DNA of 64,000 nucleotides from Neospora caninum Liverpool (lineage: Eukaryota > Apicomplexa > Conoidasida > Eucoccidiorida > Sarcocystidae). The notes below the pieces were generated by a model. That model had not been told where the DNA came from. It ran no database searches and saw only the letters and a program-made list of their open reading frames with translations. This document shows positions 45,396 to 58,400 of the stretch, one piece after another (the first letter of the stretch is position 1; each line of letters opens with the position of its first letter). The DNA is taken from the NCBI RefSeq assembly GCF_000208865.1, contig NC_018394.1, positions 3,041,797 through 3,105,796 on the forward strand, in the 5' to 3' direction. Both the position numbers and the translations under genes were made by a program.

Positions 45396-48300
45396 AGTCT
45401 CTGGTTGTTTGTGCTCTCTCGCGCGATCGGTTGTCCTCTCGTCTCGAGGAATCGTTTTCACTTCCCAAGAAGTGTCTTTGAAGGGCTCTCTCGCTGCGTC
45501 CCAACGCGCTGCTTTCCCATCACGCTCGAGCGCTGGAGGAGTGAAAGAGTCGCGCATGCACCGCCGTTTTTTTTCCGGGGCTCTGGGCGACACCGAGAGG
45601 TTGAGGCTGAGACCGTTCTCTGGCCAGACGCGTACCCGTTCCTTCGGTTTTGGAGAGAACTGGCGAAGACGCAAGAGCGGAGGCGGGGAGGAGGGGACGG
45701 AGACAGGGCGAGGAAGCAGAGGCTTCTTCCCTCGAGAGAAAAAGAAAGGAGAGAACACGTGCCGAAGAGACAAGACAGGCTGGGCGACAGGGCAGACAGG
45801 TTGGCTGTCTGTTCGCAGAGAAGAGAGGGGGAAACGTGGCGTTGAATGCGCGAGAGGCAAAGCTTGGTTGCGGAGAAGAAAAGAGAAGGAAACGGAGGAC
45901 TGAACAGCACCGTGGGTTCTTTGAAGAGCACAGATCTGTGGACATTGCCTGTCCCCCCCAGCAGAAGCAACTGAAGAGACAAGGTCGGTGAGAGCGAGCG
46001 AAAACAGATGCCTTCACGCCCGCGTTTCGGCGGCACACGCAGACAGAAATCTCAGCTTTGCGCCAGGATTTTCAGAACGAAGAACCAACAAGACAGCGCA
46101 CCCAAAAACCGGAACTGGGGCGCCGCCGTGTGCACACTGAGGTAGGGCAGGGAAACGCGAGGAGAAGAGGCTGTGTGTCCTTTGGCGAATCCTCGATTGC
46201 GGCTTTCGATGGAACTCTTTCCGGTGAAGCCGAGTTAGCGGGAGAGAGGCGAAAAAAACCCGCCGAGAAACCGAGAGAAACGGAGATAAAACAGTCCGAG
46301 AGTTGCATGTACACCCGGCGACCCAGAGAGGCGGTCTCGTTCCGCCTCCTGCACTTTTGTCTTGGCGAGAGAAGGCCCGAGAAATGGAGACGAAAGAAAA
46401 AGAAACAGAAAGCGGAAGGCGTTCCAAGACAAGGAAGACACAGGTAGAGGTGGGAGATCTTGCGCGGGGGATAGACTCTCTCCTGTCGCAAGTCGCAATG
46501 GGTTTGTATACTCACTTTGCCGAAAGTACAGCGAACGTCTTTTCCCGTTTCCCGGTTGACTCACGCCGGCGGGTGTTTCTCGCTCTTTCTCTAGGCTTTC
46601 CTGGCTTTTTCTGCGGTCGTCGCCGAGCGAAGGCGCACACACAAAAAGGTGAAGGTTAGGGCGCTCGCCTTCCGGCGATCTTTCGGGGATCGCGCAAAAT
46701 GCAGAGAAACGGTCGCTTTCTCTGCTGCACTGGAAAACCTGCCGCGAGAGTCAAATGTGCGAGCGACAGCAGGCGTTTCTCGCTCTCTGGCGCTGGTCGC
46801 ACAGAAGAACGAGGTTCCAAAATCGCTCTTTTCACTCGTCTTCCTTTCTTGCTTTCCATCGCCCTTTTGTGCCTCTTTCTGCGCTGTTTCTGCCTGTCGG
46901 TCTCTTCTTTTTAAAACCGGGGGAGAAAGGCTGCACGCACACGGTAACTTGGATGTCTTGGTCTTTTTAAAAAGAAACGTGCTCCTCTTCATTCGTCCTC
47001 CACTCCACCTTCTTCGCAGTTCACGACTTTTCGCAGAGAGGCGGGCTCTGGCTGCTAGGGGCTCTGTTTCAGTGTCGGACAGGCGCTCAGCTTTTCCGTG
47101 AGAGAATCAGATTTAGATACACTTCGGCAGCTGAAATTGAGAAAGGCCGTTTGCGGAGACTGCGGAAAGCACGAACAAGAGAGGCGCCCAGAGGGTATGA
47201 AGAGGGGAAAAACAGAGACAGGGGGAGACGTGTGTGTGTGTGGCTGTTTTTCTCCTTCGCGTTATCGCAGAAACACACTTACGGTAGCCCGAAACGTTTG
47301 GATTTTGATGCGTGTGTCTACACACACGCGGTGACACGGAACGGAATCGCAAGACAGGGTATGGACAAGCCACCAGAGCGGAAGAAACTCTCGCGTTTCT
47401 AGGAACTTCATAATCCAGTGCCCGTCTACTCTCTGTGTGGTCACGTCTGTCTCCTGCTTTAAAACCGGCCAACGAGGAGGGAGGGGATTGGACGAAGGCG
47501 CGAAAACGAACTTGTCGCCGGTTCTCTTTTTTCCTTGCCTCTTCGAACCCCGTGCCAAAACAGGCAAGAAAAGGAAGGCTGCCGACAGGACTTGATCCCG
47601 CAAGAACTCTCTTCTCGCACAGCCTCGCCGTAGGCATACACGAAGTCTGTAGATCCACGCAGTGCTCGTGCCTGTCTTTCTACTCTTTTTTTCGATACTT
47701 TGCAGAAGCCCTGTTTCCTCGTTCAAAGCAACAGGCGAATGTGGAAAAGAGTCGCTTGCCTGCGACTGTGAAGATCTGAAGAGGCTTGCGGGGTGTCTGA
47801 GGCTCGTGTCTTGCGTGGTGCGAGGGCCGTGAGTTTCTCTTGGCTCTTCTGCGTCGAGAAAAAGGCGACTTTCCAGGTGAACCGTAGCGCGGAGAGTCGC
47901 CAGTGCTTGCGACATCTTGGTTTCTTTTCACTCCTGACAGAGGCGAACGAAGCGAGACTCCAAAGAAAAAGAGGCGCGAGGATCCCGAAACAAAACAAAC
48001 ACTCGTGTTTACGAGCACAACAGAGCTAAGACCCCAGTTATCCTCCCAGATGGAACTTTGAAAAAGGTTCGCGGTAAAAACCATGCCCTCGTCCTCGCCC
48101 CCTCTCCAAAGCAACTTCCCCGTTATCCCCCGAAGGACAAATCGTAGCTCGCAGATGCATGCACAGTGCACACAAGTTCAACAAGTTCATATACATATAT
48201 ATATATATATATATATATGTAGGCGTTCATGTATAAGTACATACATATGTTAGAGTGTATACGTACCCGAACGAGCACGACGTGGTCAGCCTCCTCTTTC

Positions 48301-48409
48301 CGAGAGGCGTATTTATGAACGGTTTTCTCCCATGTACTGCCTTTTCCAGTTTCAGTTGGGTGTGTATCTGTCTCTGTATCGATATGAATATATATATATT
48401 GAGAGATAT
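45396..48409. other. upstream region of SAS-4 and spacer
   Basis: About 45396-46050 is purine-rich on the + strand, thus pyrimidine-rich on the SAS-4 sense strand, and is the likely promoter and 5' UTR. The rest shows no recognised gene. A (TA)n array lies at 48188-48219. Confidence 0.45.
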
Positions 48410-49450
48410 CTAGACATCTCGGAAGCACGAGGATTTGCCCATTTCTTTACACGATGCATTTTCACTATCACCGCAGTCGGCGCCCTCCGCGAGGCCCCGT
48501 TCACCTTCCTTACCACTCGACGAGTCCTCGTCATGGCCACAGACCTCCCTTTGCCTGTTCTCCACAGTATCACTCTCACCACTGCGCAAGGCCCAAGTCT
48601 GTTTCCCACTGGATGCATTCTTCCCTTCGCCCCCAGCCCGGGGTTTCTGGGCACCTGCGGCCACAGTGCATGCACGCATCTGTTGGCCGACACCGATGTT
48701 GCTCTCGAGGACGGGTGGACTGTCTTCAAGAAACGCGTCAAGGCTTCGGCGCGGCGCCTCCTCTACCCCCGATCGCCCCACTCGCTCCACAGACCGGCCT
48801 CTGGACAACTCGGCCTCCTGCTTCCACCGGGTCTTTACAGCAAGTTGTACAGATTCTGACCGCGGACTCGGACGACGAGGACTCCGCAGGAAAACGGACA
48901 CACGCAACACACTGGGCGCCGCACCACTCGCCGCATGCACACCCGTCCGCGAGTTCTTTGTCATCGGCAGGCAGTTCCCTCCAGGCGCCTTCGTCCTGGT
49001 TTTGGGAAGAGCCTCGCCACTTTGGCACACTTTGCGCCTGCGCAGATCGGTACGAAGGCGACACGCCTGAACCTGCAGATCGAGGCGGGAGGTACCGCTG
49101 AGACCGCAGACCAAAAGGGCTGGGAAAGGGAGATCCTGAGCGTGTGTGGAAAAGCCGCGCGTAGAAAAGCGATCGCTCGCTTGCGCAAAAACAGCAAATG
49201 GATACGAAGAACGCTACAAAGAGCTCGCGCGGAGAGGCCCATCCTCGTCTACCTGTGCCACGAGGGGGCGTAGACAGGGGTAAGCGACGACGGCAGAAAA
49301 AGGGAAAAGAAAACACAAAAGTACGTAACGCGTTTGAAGCCTCACGAGGAGAAAGGAGAGGCGATGCAGCTTCGGAGACTCCAAACACGAATCGTATCGC
49401 TGGTCGCGTTGGAGACTTGACCGTTTGGCGGTATATGAACCAGGGAGACA
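48410..49450. other. GC-rich open block, possible coding region, strand undecided
   Basis: Several frames stay open for 175-237 codons on both strands. On the minus strand 49114-48410 reads as an acidic Ser/Gly/Glu-rich chain (for example SLDAFLEDSPPVLESN) typical in style of coccidian disordered proteins. On the + strand 48454-49101 reads as a His/Pro/Ser-rich chain with a DSDDED cluster. Neither shows a domain or a chain of consistent splice sites. Most long frames may simply reflect high GC. One real gene here is plausible, but I cannot choose its strand. Confidence 0.35.
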
Positions 49451-51999
49451 CACCAACCGGTTTTTACGTCCGTGGCAAACAAACAGAGAGGCGCGATAGA
49501 CGCAGGGAAGACGAGCGCTTCTCCGTCGCCACAAACTGTGAAGTGGCGTGAAAGAGACCAAAAAGACGGAAGTTCGGGGCAAATCGAAGGTTCAAAGAAA
49601 CGAGGAAACACCGGGAGCCAGAGCACACACAGACGGAGGGAGATCCCTGAGAAAGGGCCGATGTGCTTCTGAACGAAAACTGTGTGGATGTCTCCGGAAA
49701 CAGAGATGGAGCGTGACGAGTAAAATGACGGCAGAGTTGGCTGAAGTACGGGCCGAGGTCTCACGGAAAATCGCAAAAACATTCAGTCCACTAGAGAGGG
49801 CGTTTCCCTGGGTTTCTACCTCTTGCAGCAATCACCTGTCAAAACAGTTGCCGGGTTTTTTGCACTCATTTGCATCGATCCGGAATGCTTCGGAACGGTC
49901 TGTGTCCTGTATATCTAATAGAGTGTCATGCACGCTTTTCCTCTGCCGTGTAGAAATAACATGCGGGGCTCTGTCCTCTCGTCCCTTCATGCGTTGTGTC
50001 CGACTCGGACGGAAGGCGCGTCGGATCTGAAAGTCTCTGTCTTTCTGCATTTGACCACCCGGAAGACTTGATTTTCTCCTTTCAGTCTCCTCCCGTCGCT
50101 CCGGAAAACCATGTGAATATCCCGATCTCTCTCTCTCTAATATATATATATATATATGTATATTTATTGTGTACATATATATATATATATGTCGAACGGA
50201 ATATGTGTAGGTAGACACATGGGAGGTCCTTGGAACTCGCAGCAGTTGACAGAACGACAAACAAGCCGATATTGTGGAGAGTCTCTGCCTTCTTCGTTTG
50301 CTAGAAAATACCTGAAAAGCTATCCTGGGAAAGTGCAAAACTGGCGAGCGGGCATCTCCGACGGTCCAGCAAAAAACACTGTTTGCTCGCAGAATGGAGC
50401 CCCCGCTCTGCCGGTTGCTCCAGATCTCACGTCGGGATGAAAAACAAGGCGTTCTTTGCAACAACCGATACACGGCGGTTCTCGTACTCTGAGCGCGCGG
50501 CGGCAAGTCGGAATGCAAACCGAAAAAAAGAGTGATTTCTACCGAATAACGGAGCGCTGGAAAGCGGAAGCCCAGTCGCGGTTGCTCACAACCCAAGCCC
50601 ATCCCAGCGTTCGACCTGACGCTTTTTTTTAATGAAGATGTCGAAACGCTTTGTCCGCGTAGACTGCCCGATTCGGTTCTCCGTCCAGTCTACGGACTTG
50701 CACGCATCCGCACATAGATTCACCAGTGTCTTTAGAACGAAAGTGAGTGCCGAAAAAGAAAGAAAACTCTCCAGTAACTGTTTTGTGGAACGCCAACGCG
50801 TTCAGTGGGAAAGACTCGAGGCGCGCGGGTTGTTGAAGATTTCACGGAGTGGCCAAGTCGTTTCCTCTCGGATACAAGGCAAGAGCACGTCCTCCCTAGG
50901 AAACCGCGAGAAAATGTCTCTTTTCCGTTTTTTTAAGACAAACAAGAGAAAGCAAGCAAAGATCCATAACCCCGAAAACCCCCCAATCGATAGCCTTAAC
51001 AGTCGAGCAGTCGAGAGAGAAAAGGATGCGCTTTGGAGTGCCGCTCTGGCAATCTTGGACAAGAGCCGCTACTAAAAAAGCGAATTCTCCTTGCGAACAA
51101 GAAGGCGGTTTCTCTGCGAAACCACCTGCGTTGCCCCGCACACAAGGCTCTGTTTCCTCTGCATACGCGCCGAGCCATCCCCTTGGATTTACGCGCATGG
51201 AGATACATCTTCGATGTCTCTCACAGCAGTACACCTAAACACAGGTTCGAATGAAATGTAGACTTTTATTTGTTCTGGAAAGCTCAGCGCTTCGCGAGCG
51301 CCTTGTGCTCGCACCGCTCTGGAGTCATCTTCAGACGCCGTCTTGCCGCTTGCCAGAATCGCAATTTCCTCGAGAGGGCGTTGGATTACAAAACAGATCT
51401 ACGTATACATATATATATATATATATATATATGCGTATGTGCATATATGCCTATGCATGCGGGGAGGCACACAGACCCTCTGATGCGTCAGACGACCAAG
51501 ACACTCACGCAGGCCTAGTGCGCCAGCAGTTGCCCGGCCTTTGTTTCCCAGAGGCTGCTTCAAAAAAGATTTTTGTGTCCGGTGTCTAGCCACCTCAAGA
51601 GAGACGCACTTTCCTCTAGCGAATCTTCTCCCTTTTCACCACACACCACTCCCGTCTTTCGCAACTTCTCTTCCGGCCACAGCACTTTTTTCCACAACCA
51701 GACACTGTCGATCTCTCTCGGGTTCTCCCGTTCCCTTTCACACCTGTTCAATATGGGACCGCACGTGCGCATGCACACAGCGCAGGCCTGTCCCAAAATG
51801 AGGATCTACAAGTTCAAGTTCACATTCTCTTCCAGAGACGAGACCGCGTCCCCCTATGAGACACAGCGTGGCAGCTGATCGCCTTCCCAGCACGCGCCTC
51901 TGCGTCTTTGTCTGTTGCAGAAACAGATTTCTGGGAAACGCAAACGCAGCCCTTGCCGCTCGTGTCTCTCGCTGCCCAGGGAAAAGTCCTCTGGTTCTT

Positions 52000-52046
52000 A
52001 CGCTGAAGTTTTTGAAACCCTTTGGCGCTTTCAAAAACTTCAGCGT
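52000..52046. other. perfect 18-bp stem hairpin in the MFS 3' region
   Basis: ACGCTGAAGTTTTTGAAA (52000-52017), an 11-base loop, then its exact reverse complement TTTCAAAAACTTCAGCGT (52029-52046). It lies about 380 bases past the MFS stop codon, on the transcript's 3' side. It is not followed by a T run on the sense strand, so it does not resemble a bacterial terminator. An RNA stability or processing element is possible. Confidence 0.85.
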
Positions 52047-52155
52047 CTATCCCGCATCGATCTGATACACCTTCCCGTCTCTGGCCCAAATACGAGCAAC
52101 GCCACTGAAGAAGACACAGGAAACACCATGCGCGAAGAGCCTGGGAAGAAAAGAA

Positions 52156-52184
52156 ATCTACGGACCCCCGTTTTGTCCGTAGAT
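52156..52184. other. perfect 10-bp stem hairpin in the MFS 3' region
   Basis: ATCTACGGAC (52156-52165), 9-base loop CCCCGTTTT, then GTCCGTAGAT (52175-52184). It sits between the MFS stop and the larger hairpin at 52000-52046, about 110 bases away from it. Confidence 0.8.
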
Positions 52185-52427
52185 ACATACTCCCCCGTTG
52201 TGTCTACAAACGGACAAAGACAGAGAGACATATATACAGATGCAGACACCAATGTACCTGTTCAGATACACCCACATACACACATATATGCATACATGTA
52301 CATACACATATGCATATAAAAATATATATATGTATACATATTTCTTTGCTTCCTTTCCACGTGGCCTTGGAGAAGCGCGGGTCCCTTCCTCAACTGTCTC
52401 TCCTTGTCCTCTCCGGCGTTTTCGGGT

Positions 52428-55400
52428 TCAGAAGGAAAGTGTCGGCAGGCGACTGCGAGCAAGCTGCAACTCGAGTTCTTCCTTCTCAATTTTCTCGGAA
52501 GGGAGAGTCTGAAAAAGGAAAAGACAAAACAACAGATCGTGTCGGAAACCGGAGAGGGGGACAGACCGCCGCGCTGGCGGCAGGCGGCCGCATGCGGGCA
52601 CGAAAACCGTTCTCTAAAAAGATTCAAACGGAAAAAACCTTACCAGGAGATTCGCAGTGGCGAAGAAGCCGAAGCCGAGGACGCTCACGCACAAAATCAT
52701 GGAAAACCCAACCCTGAAGAAAGGCGAAAACACGGGATCCGCGGGAGAGCCATCCACACGAGCTGGCCTTCTGGGGACTTGCGTTTTCCCCATGCTTCCC
52801 ACGAGGGGCCAGGAAAAAGAGAAGAACAAATCGCACAGAAAGAGGGAGAAATGAATCGCAGAGATGGAGAGGAACAAATCGCAGAGATATAGAGGAACAA
52901 ACCGCAGAGATATAGAGGAACAAATCGCAGAGATAGAGAGGAACAAATCTCAGTGAGAGGAACAAATCGCACAGAGAGAGGAATAAATCGCACACAGAGA
53001 GAGGAATAAATCGCACACAGAGAGAGGAATAAATCGCACAGAGAGAGAGGAACAAACCACATAGAGAGAGAGGCACAAATTGCAGAGCGAAAGGGAAAGA
53101 CACACTCTTCCTCTACGGATGGACACATGCAGAAACCCACTTCGAAACAGCTTGAAATACAGAACCAGGCATTCGTTTCCAGAAAACGGGAGACGGAGAG
53201 ATAAAAAAATAGAGACAGCACCCGTTTTCCCGAGGCAGGGACACATAACTTTTCGCGCGAGACGTACGCGAGCGGGAGTTCCTTGGTAGCTTCCAAGGCA
53301 ACTTGCTGAGACTGCCAGGTATCCACAAAATCCATCACCGCGCCGCTTGCCAGGGGCGCTGCAAACCAGCCGAAGACGTGGTACCTGAAGAGAAAAGAAA
53401 GAGCGCTCGAAACGAGAGAGAGAGTTCCAAAGAAACGTTTGCTCCGCGTCTAAAGGCCGTTCAGGATCTCCCAAAGACGCCCTCACGTTGTTGTGCTCCT
53501 GTGTCTTTCGGCGTCGATCGGGATTCGGCCGCACATGCCTGTCTCCCTCCACCGGCGCGTCGACCAGTGATGCGCGAGAAAAAATCTCCGCAATACACAC
53601 GCACATGTACACACACAGATGTGCACACATATATGCACACGGGTCCAGTACTTCCGCTCTTTCTGTCTCTCCTTTTGTAGCACGTGCGTCTACTATGCCT
53701 CTGTCGCTGCATCTCTGTCTCTCTCTATATGCAGCCCCATATAGACAACTCCGTTCTCTTTCCTTTTCCTCTCTCAGTATATATATATGCATGCATGTGG
53801 AACGATGTGTGGATGATGGGTAAGTAGCGCGCATGCCTGCATGCATGCACACCGCTCCAGTCTGTTGCAGAGTTTGTGAATGGCTGCGGAAACTTACGCA
53901 AACTGCGACACTGCGGAAGAGAGACTCCGCTGGTGCACGGGGACGGAGGAGAGAATCATGCCCACGGCCACAGGGACGAGAGCGGCTCCAGCGAAGAGGG
54001 ATCCCCACAGCAAACCGGCAAAGAGGAAAATGTTTGAGACATACACGCACGCGACGGCTTGAAGCGCAGCGATGCCTGCGGGGAAAAAGAAAAGCCGTCG
54101 AGAGCTCCACACGCTTCATCGTCGCGACCTGCCAATCTCTCTCCTCTCCCAAGTTCCCGTCCTCACTCTCTCTCCAAAGTATATAGATCACATATATATA
54201 CACACAGAGACATACATATATTTATATATATAGATGTGTCCACCTCTCTGAATATACCTGTATATCTGTGCAAAGGATTTTTTCCTCTATTCTCTACCGC
54301 TGAACTGCGTCTCTGAGGGAAGTCTTTGGGAATGCGTGAAAAAATGGACGCGTCGCCGCGACGGGTCCGGAAAGGAATGGATGAAACGGCCTCTTCGATC
54401 CAAGCATCACGCATATTAATATTTCACAACTGGAACAACGCATGCGTGTTTTCCCCATGCCTCCCACATTTCGTCTGTGTACCTGCAAAGGCCGTCGCAA
54501 CTCGGACTGCCGTTCGTTGTTGGCCTCCGCGGTAGCCGCCGCACTGGTCACACACGTACCCTCCGCACCAGACTCTGCGCGAGAACGGAAACACAGAAAA
54601 GCTCGTATTTGCACAGATACACACACAGCCTTTCCGTCCTGATCAACGGAGCAGAGCTGGAAGAAAAACCTAGTCTTTCCTTCTTCCCTGTTCCAGCTTT
54701 TTCGGCGATGAATTAGAGAATCCTGGGGCTTTCCGTTTCCCTGTGCTTGTATCCCCCAGTGTTTTTCTAATTCAGGCGCACAGAACCCACATGAGGGGGC
54801 GCGCATCTCCTCTCGGTCTCCCGGCGCGTTTTCCGAAAATGATTATGCCTTCTCTTTCGGTCTCTCCCCGTCTCCCCTTTGGGCCTCTCTGGTGTACGTA
54901 CACGTACAGGAGAGAACTGTGGTAGACACAAGGGTGCGTCAGTTTTTCCCGTTTCTTGTTTGTCTTTTTCAAAGGGAAGAGACACCAGCAGGCTCTGGCG
55001 GGCCAAATGGAGACTCTGTTCCCTTCATTCTTCACCACGTAACGCGGAGACACCCACGTTTCTCCCCCTCAGCGACAGGCCAGATACCCTTCCGGTGTAT
55101 CTCACGCTGCTTCACAACTTTCCCTCTGTTTCTGTGGACTCGCTCCGTTTTTCTCGCGCGCGTCTTTGGAAGTTGTGCCGAAGATGTGCGCACAGACGCT
55201 TCCTTGCCTCTCTCCACAGAAACGCGTAGCGTCCAGATGCCGACTCTCCCCCCGCCGAGACAGGCTCGCCTCCCCCTCCCTCCCCGCCCTGAGGCGCCTC
55301 TACATAAAAAACCAAGGCGCCTCGGGGCGCACGTCCTCCCACTGCTCTTCTTACCCGGACGTCGGAGCAGTCAAGAAGCAAAGTGTGGAGAGAACGACGA

Positions 55401-58400
55401 CGGTGATCTTGTTGAACTTGAGGACGATAACCATGTACTCGGTGACCCAGAACTGGATGCCCGTGACCACAAAGTACAGCGTACTCATTCCGAGGGTGAT
55501 AATCACGTAGAGCGGATTCTTCAACAGACTGTGTACCCCCTTGAGCGAAGCATGCAGCACCCGCCAGACGGATCGCATTGCCGAAGACTCCTCGCCCCCC
55601 GCCGTCGCGCCGTCTCCCAGCATCGGCAGTCCGCTGCAAGCAGCCCAGAGAATGCGAAAAAAAGGTGGAGTCCCCGGAGACAGAGAGAAGAAGAACGGCC
55701 TTGTCACAGGAGCATTCAAAAGAAAACGGGCTTAGCGGTGTGTTTTTTAAGACTGGTTTACATGCACTCATATTTTGAGATGCAGTTTAATTGGAAGCCG
55801 GAATCGTTATTAAGCGCCCAAAAAAGGGTGAAGCTCGCGGAGAGCAACGAGGTCGGTCCTTTCGAGAGGAGAGAGAGGAGCCTTAAGCGACATTTCTGTT
55901 TTCCGGGACATGTCACAAACTGCATCTTTGTGGTTCCTTCCTGTTCTGCACAGTCCATCCACGCGTGCGAGTGTGTTGCGCCAAAGAGGAGAGAATGCGG
56001 TGGGCGATTTTTTGGGCGACGCCGAAGACACAAATCCAAGGAAGACGACGCATCCGCCTCGGTCCCCACACGATGTCGACTGCTGGCGTGCGGGCGCATT
56101 CCCCGCCGAAAGCCCGAATCGTTTTCCGCGACACAGTCGAGGCCACGAAAGCTGGACGAGACGGGGCGCCTGGACACGAGACAGATTTTTTCACGTTTCC
56201 GCGAAAGCTGCGAAAAAACCTCACCCTTCCCGCTCGGGGTCAAGATGCGCGTAGCTGGACGGAGGGAGGTTCACTGTCTTTGGGGCCGAACACGCGAGGG
56301 CGCAAATCAAGGGAAGGAGCGCAACGGACTGCATGCAGGGAAAAGAGAGACGGCGCGTTCCGAAGACTGCATGCGAAGGTCGAGTAAACACGGAGAGACT
56401 GGGGACAAACCCCTGCACTTCATGAACTCGACTTGGCGGTCATGAGACTCCGAGGGGATGTCGGATCCAGGAAACGAACGACAGTGAAGATCTAACCCGG
56501 CACTCCGAAACTCGGCGCGTATATACTCCCCGCATCCTCCCCCAGACAAGGCAGTTTGAGCGTAGGCAGAAAAACCCAAAAGAGAGAACGGCGAGAATCC
56601 CTCCACAGGAAGAGAGGCCAGCGAGACAGGGAAGGAGGAGAGACAAACAGGCACTTGGACGGGCACGCCCGGACCCCCCAGGAGACAGGTCACACCCTCT
56701 CTCACATGAACCGAAGGCTCCTCGTGTCTCGAGGACGTTTCTTGCGATTCTGGAAAGGATTTTCGCTCACGTCTGTCTCACCTGAATCACGAACGGCGTT
56801 CTCCAAGACGTGGCGGCGAGGCCGAAGCTGTTTGCGCCGTGGAACTTCGAGAGCACTCCGCCGAGGAAGTAACCGAGGACCGTTCCTGGCGAGGAAAGAG
56901 AGGAAAGGAGATTCCTCGTGAGAGAAGGGAAGGGACGAAACGTGAGAGGAACTTTGGGAAACACGATCCACAATATAGACCTCTTCTCGCAATCGGGAGG
57001 CGTGTGTGCTAAATGTGCGCAACCCTAGAATTGGGAGATCGAGCGGGACCCGCGAAAAAAGATGGGCACTGCAGCCAAGCTCTCAACAAAGAGAAAGACT
57101 ACCACGCACCCTCTATCCAGACACTTGTTTTTCCGTCTACTAAAAACGTTTTCTGTCCCCATCCATCTCCTTATGCCCACGTTTTTATCCCTGAATCTGT
57201 CCAAATCTCTACCGGTATCTACTTGCGTCTATTGACCTATATGGATCGATATCTATGGAAGCGGGTACGGGGATTTATGCACGCACATGCCCCTAGAGCT
57301 CTGGAGTCGCCAGACAAACGAACGCAACGCGAAAGTTTGGTTTTTCAGGTCGGCTGTGTGCCTCCTGCCGAGCTTATCCCTTTGATCAGCCATGCTTCAC
57401 ACATATTTCACACACATATTTTCACACATACATAGATATACATATATGTCACACACATATTTTCACACATACATAGATATACATATATATATGTAAATAT
57501 CTGTGTGCAGCGGACTGTAGAATGCGTAGAGAACTTCCTTGTAGAGGACACTCTCCACATCGCCTCGCGCCGACGGCCATGCATTGACTGGTTTTGAGTT
57601 CCAGAGTTGAAGTCTCACCTCCGATACCGCCGAGTTGCGTAAAGGCCATCCAGCGCGTGACCTGGCCCTCAGGAGCAAAGGCGTCAACCCACACCGGGAC
57701 GTAAACCACTGGCAAGGCCTGGAAAGCACAAAGACAAAAACCAAAAAACCCACTTTTTCTGCGGCTCTCCAGGTCACCCTTCAGGCACCGCGGATTCTAC
57801 ACGGTGTGAGCCTTTGTATCTATGTAGGTAAATTGATTCATAGAGAATATTCACTATTTCTTTGACCAAGCAATTCTCTCCTTTCACACGGGGAACGTGA
57901 ACACCTGTTTCCCTTCCACGTGGCATATCAGGACACCGATCTCTCTCTCTCTCGAGGTCTCTCTCTGTTGAACCTTTCTTTTTCTGTCGCCGCGCGCCTC
58001 TCGACAGGAGCACCCAAGGCGTTGAGGCTTGCTCGACACTGGAAAAAGATACGATAGGAGCGAACTGTGCGCCCGGGGGGGGGGGGCAGCGGCCCGCGCG
58101 TGACGCAGCGGACGCGGCTGTCTCGCGACGAAGTTTCCCGTGCGAAGGCCAGCGAACGAAAGCGTGAACGGAGTCCCTACTTGGCAGAGTCCAATGCAAA
58201 ACCGCATGATGTACATCACGGCGAGGCTCGAGGAGGAGGAGAAAACGTATAGCCCTGCGCTGAGACACGTCAGGGAGGCGACAAGCAGCCACTTCGCCCC
58301 GAGATGCTGGTAGGAGACGCCTGCGGAGAGCAGAGAGAGGGGAAGCACAGGAAGAGAGACACTTTGCGCCAAGAAGAGACGCTCCAGCGTCTCGATGTGA

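Larger units (their letters stand above)
49451..52427. other. spacer downstream (3') of the MFS gene
   Basis: It contains TA microsatellites (50140-50192 and 51408-51432) and two hairpins near 52.0-52.2 kb. Its right part is 3' UTR of the minus-strand MFS gene. A + strand frame at 50632-51075 (147 codons, Lys/Ser/Arg-rich, no domain) is noted but not supported as a gene. Confidence 0.45.

Noticed and set aside
50632..51075. 147-codon + strand frame, basic and Ser-rich
   Set aside because: No domain, no splice partners, and similar-length frames occur by chance throughout the spacer; not supported as a gene.
52697..53338. Minus-strand frame with repeated SLCDLFLSL, looking like a multi-pass protein
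   Set aside because: Only its first part (53384-53268) is a real MFS exon; the rest is the intronic tandem repeat.
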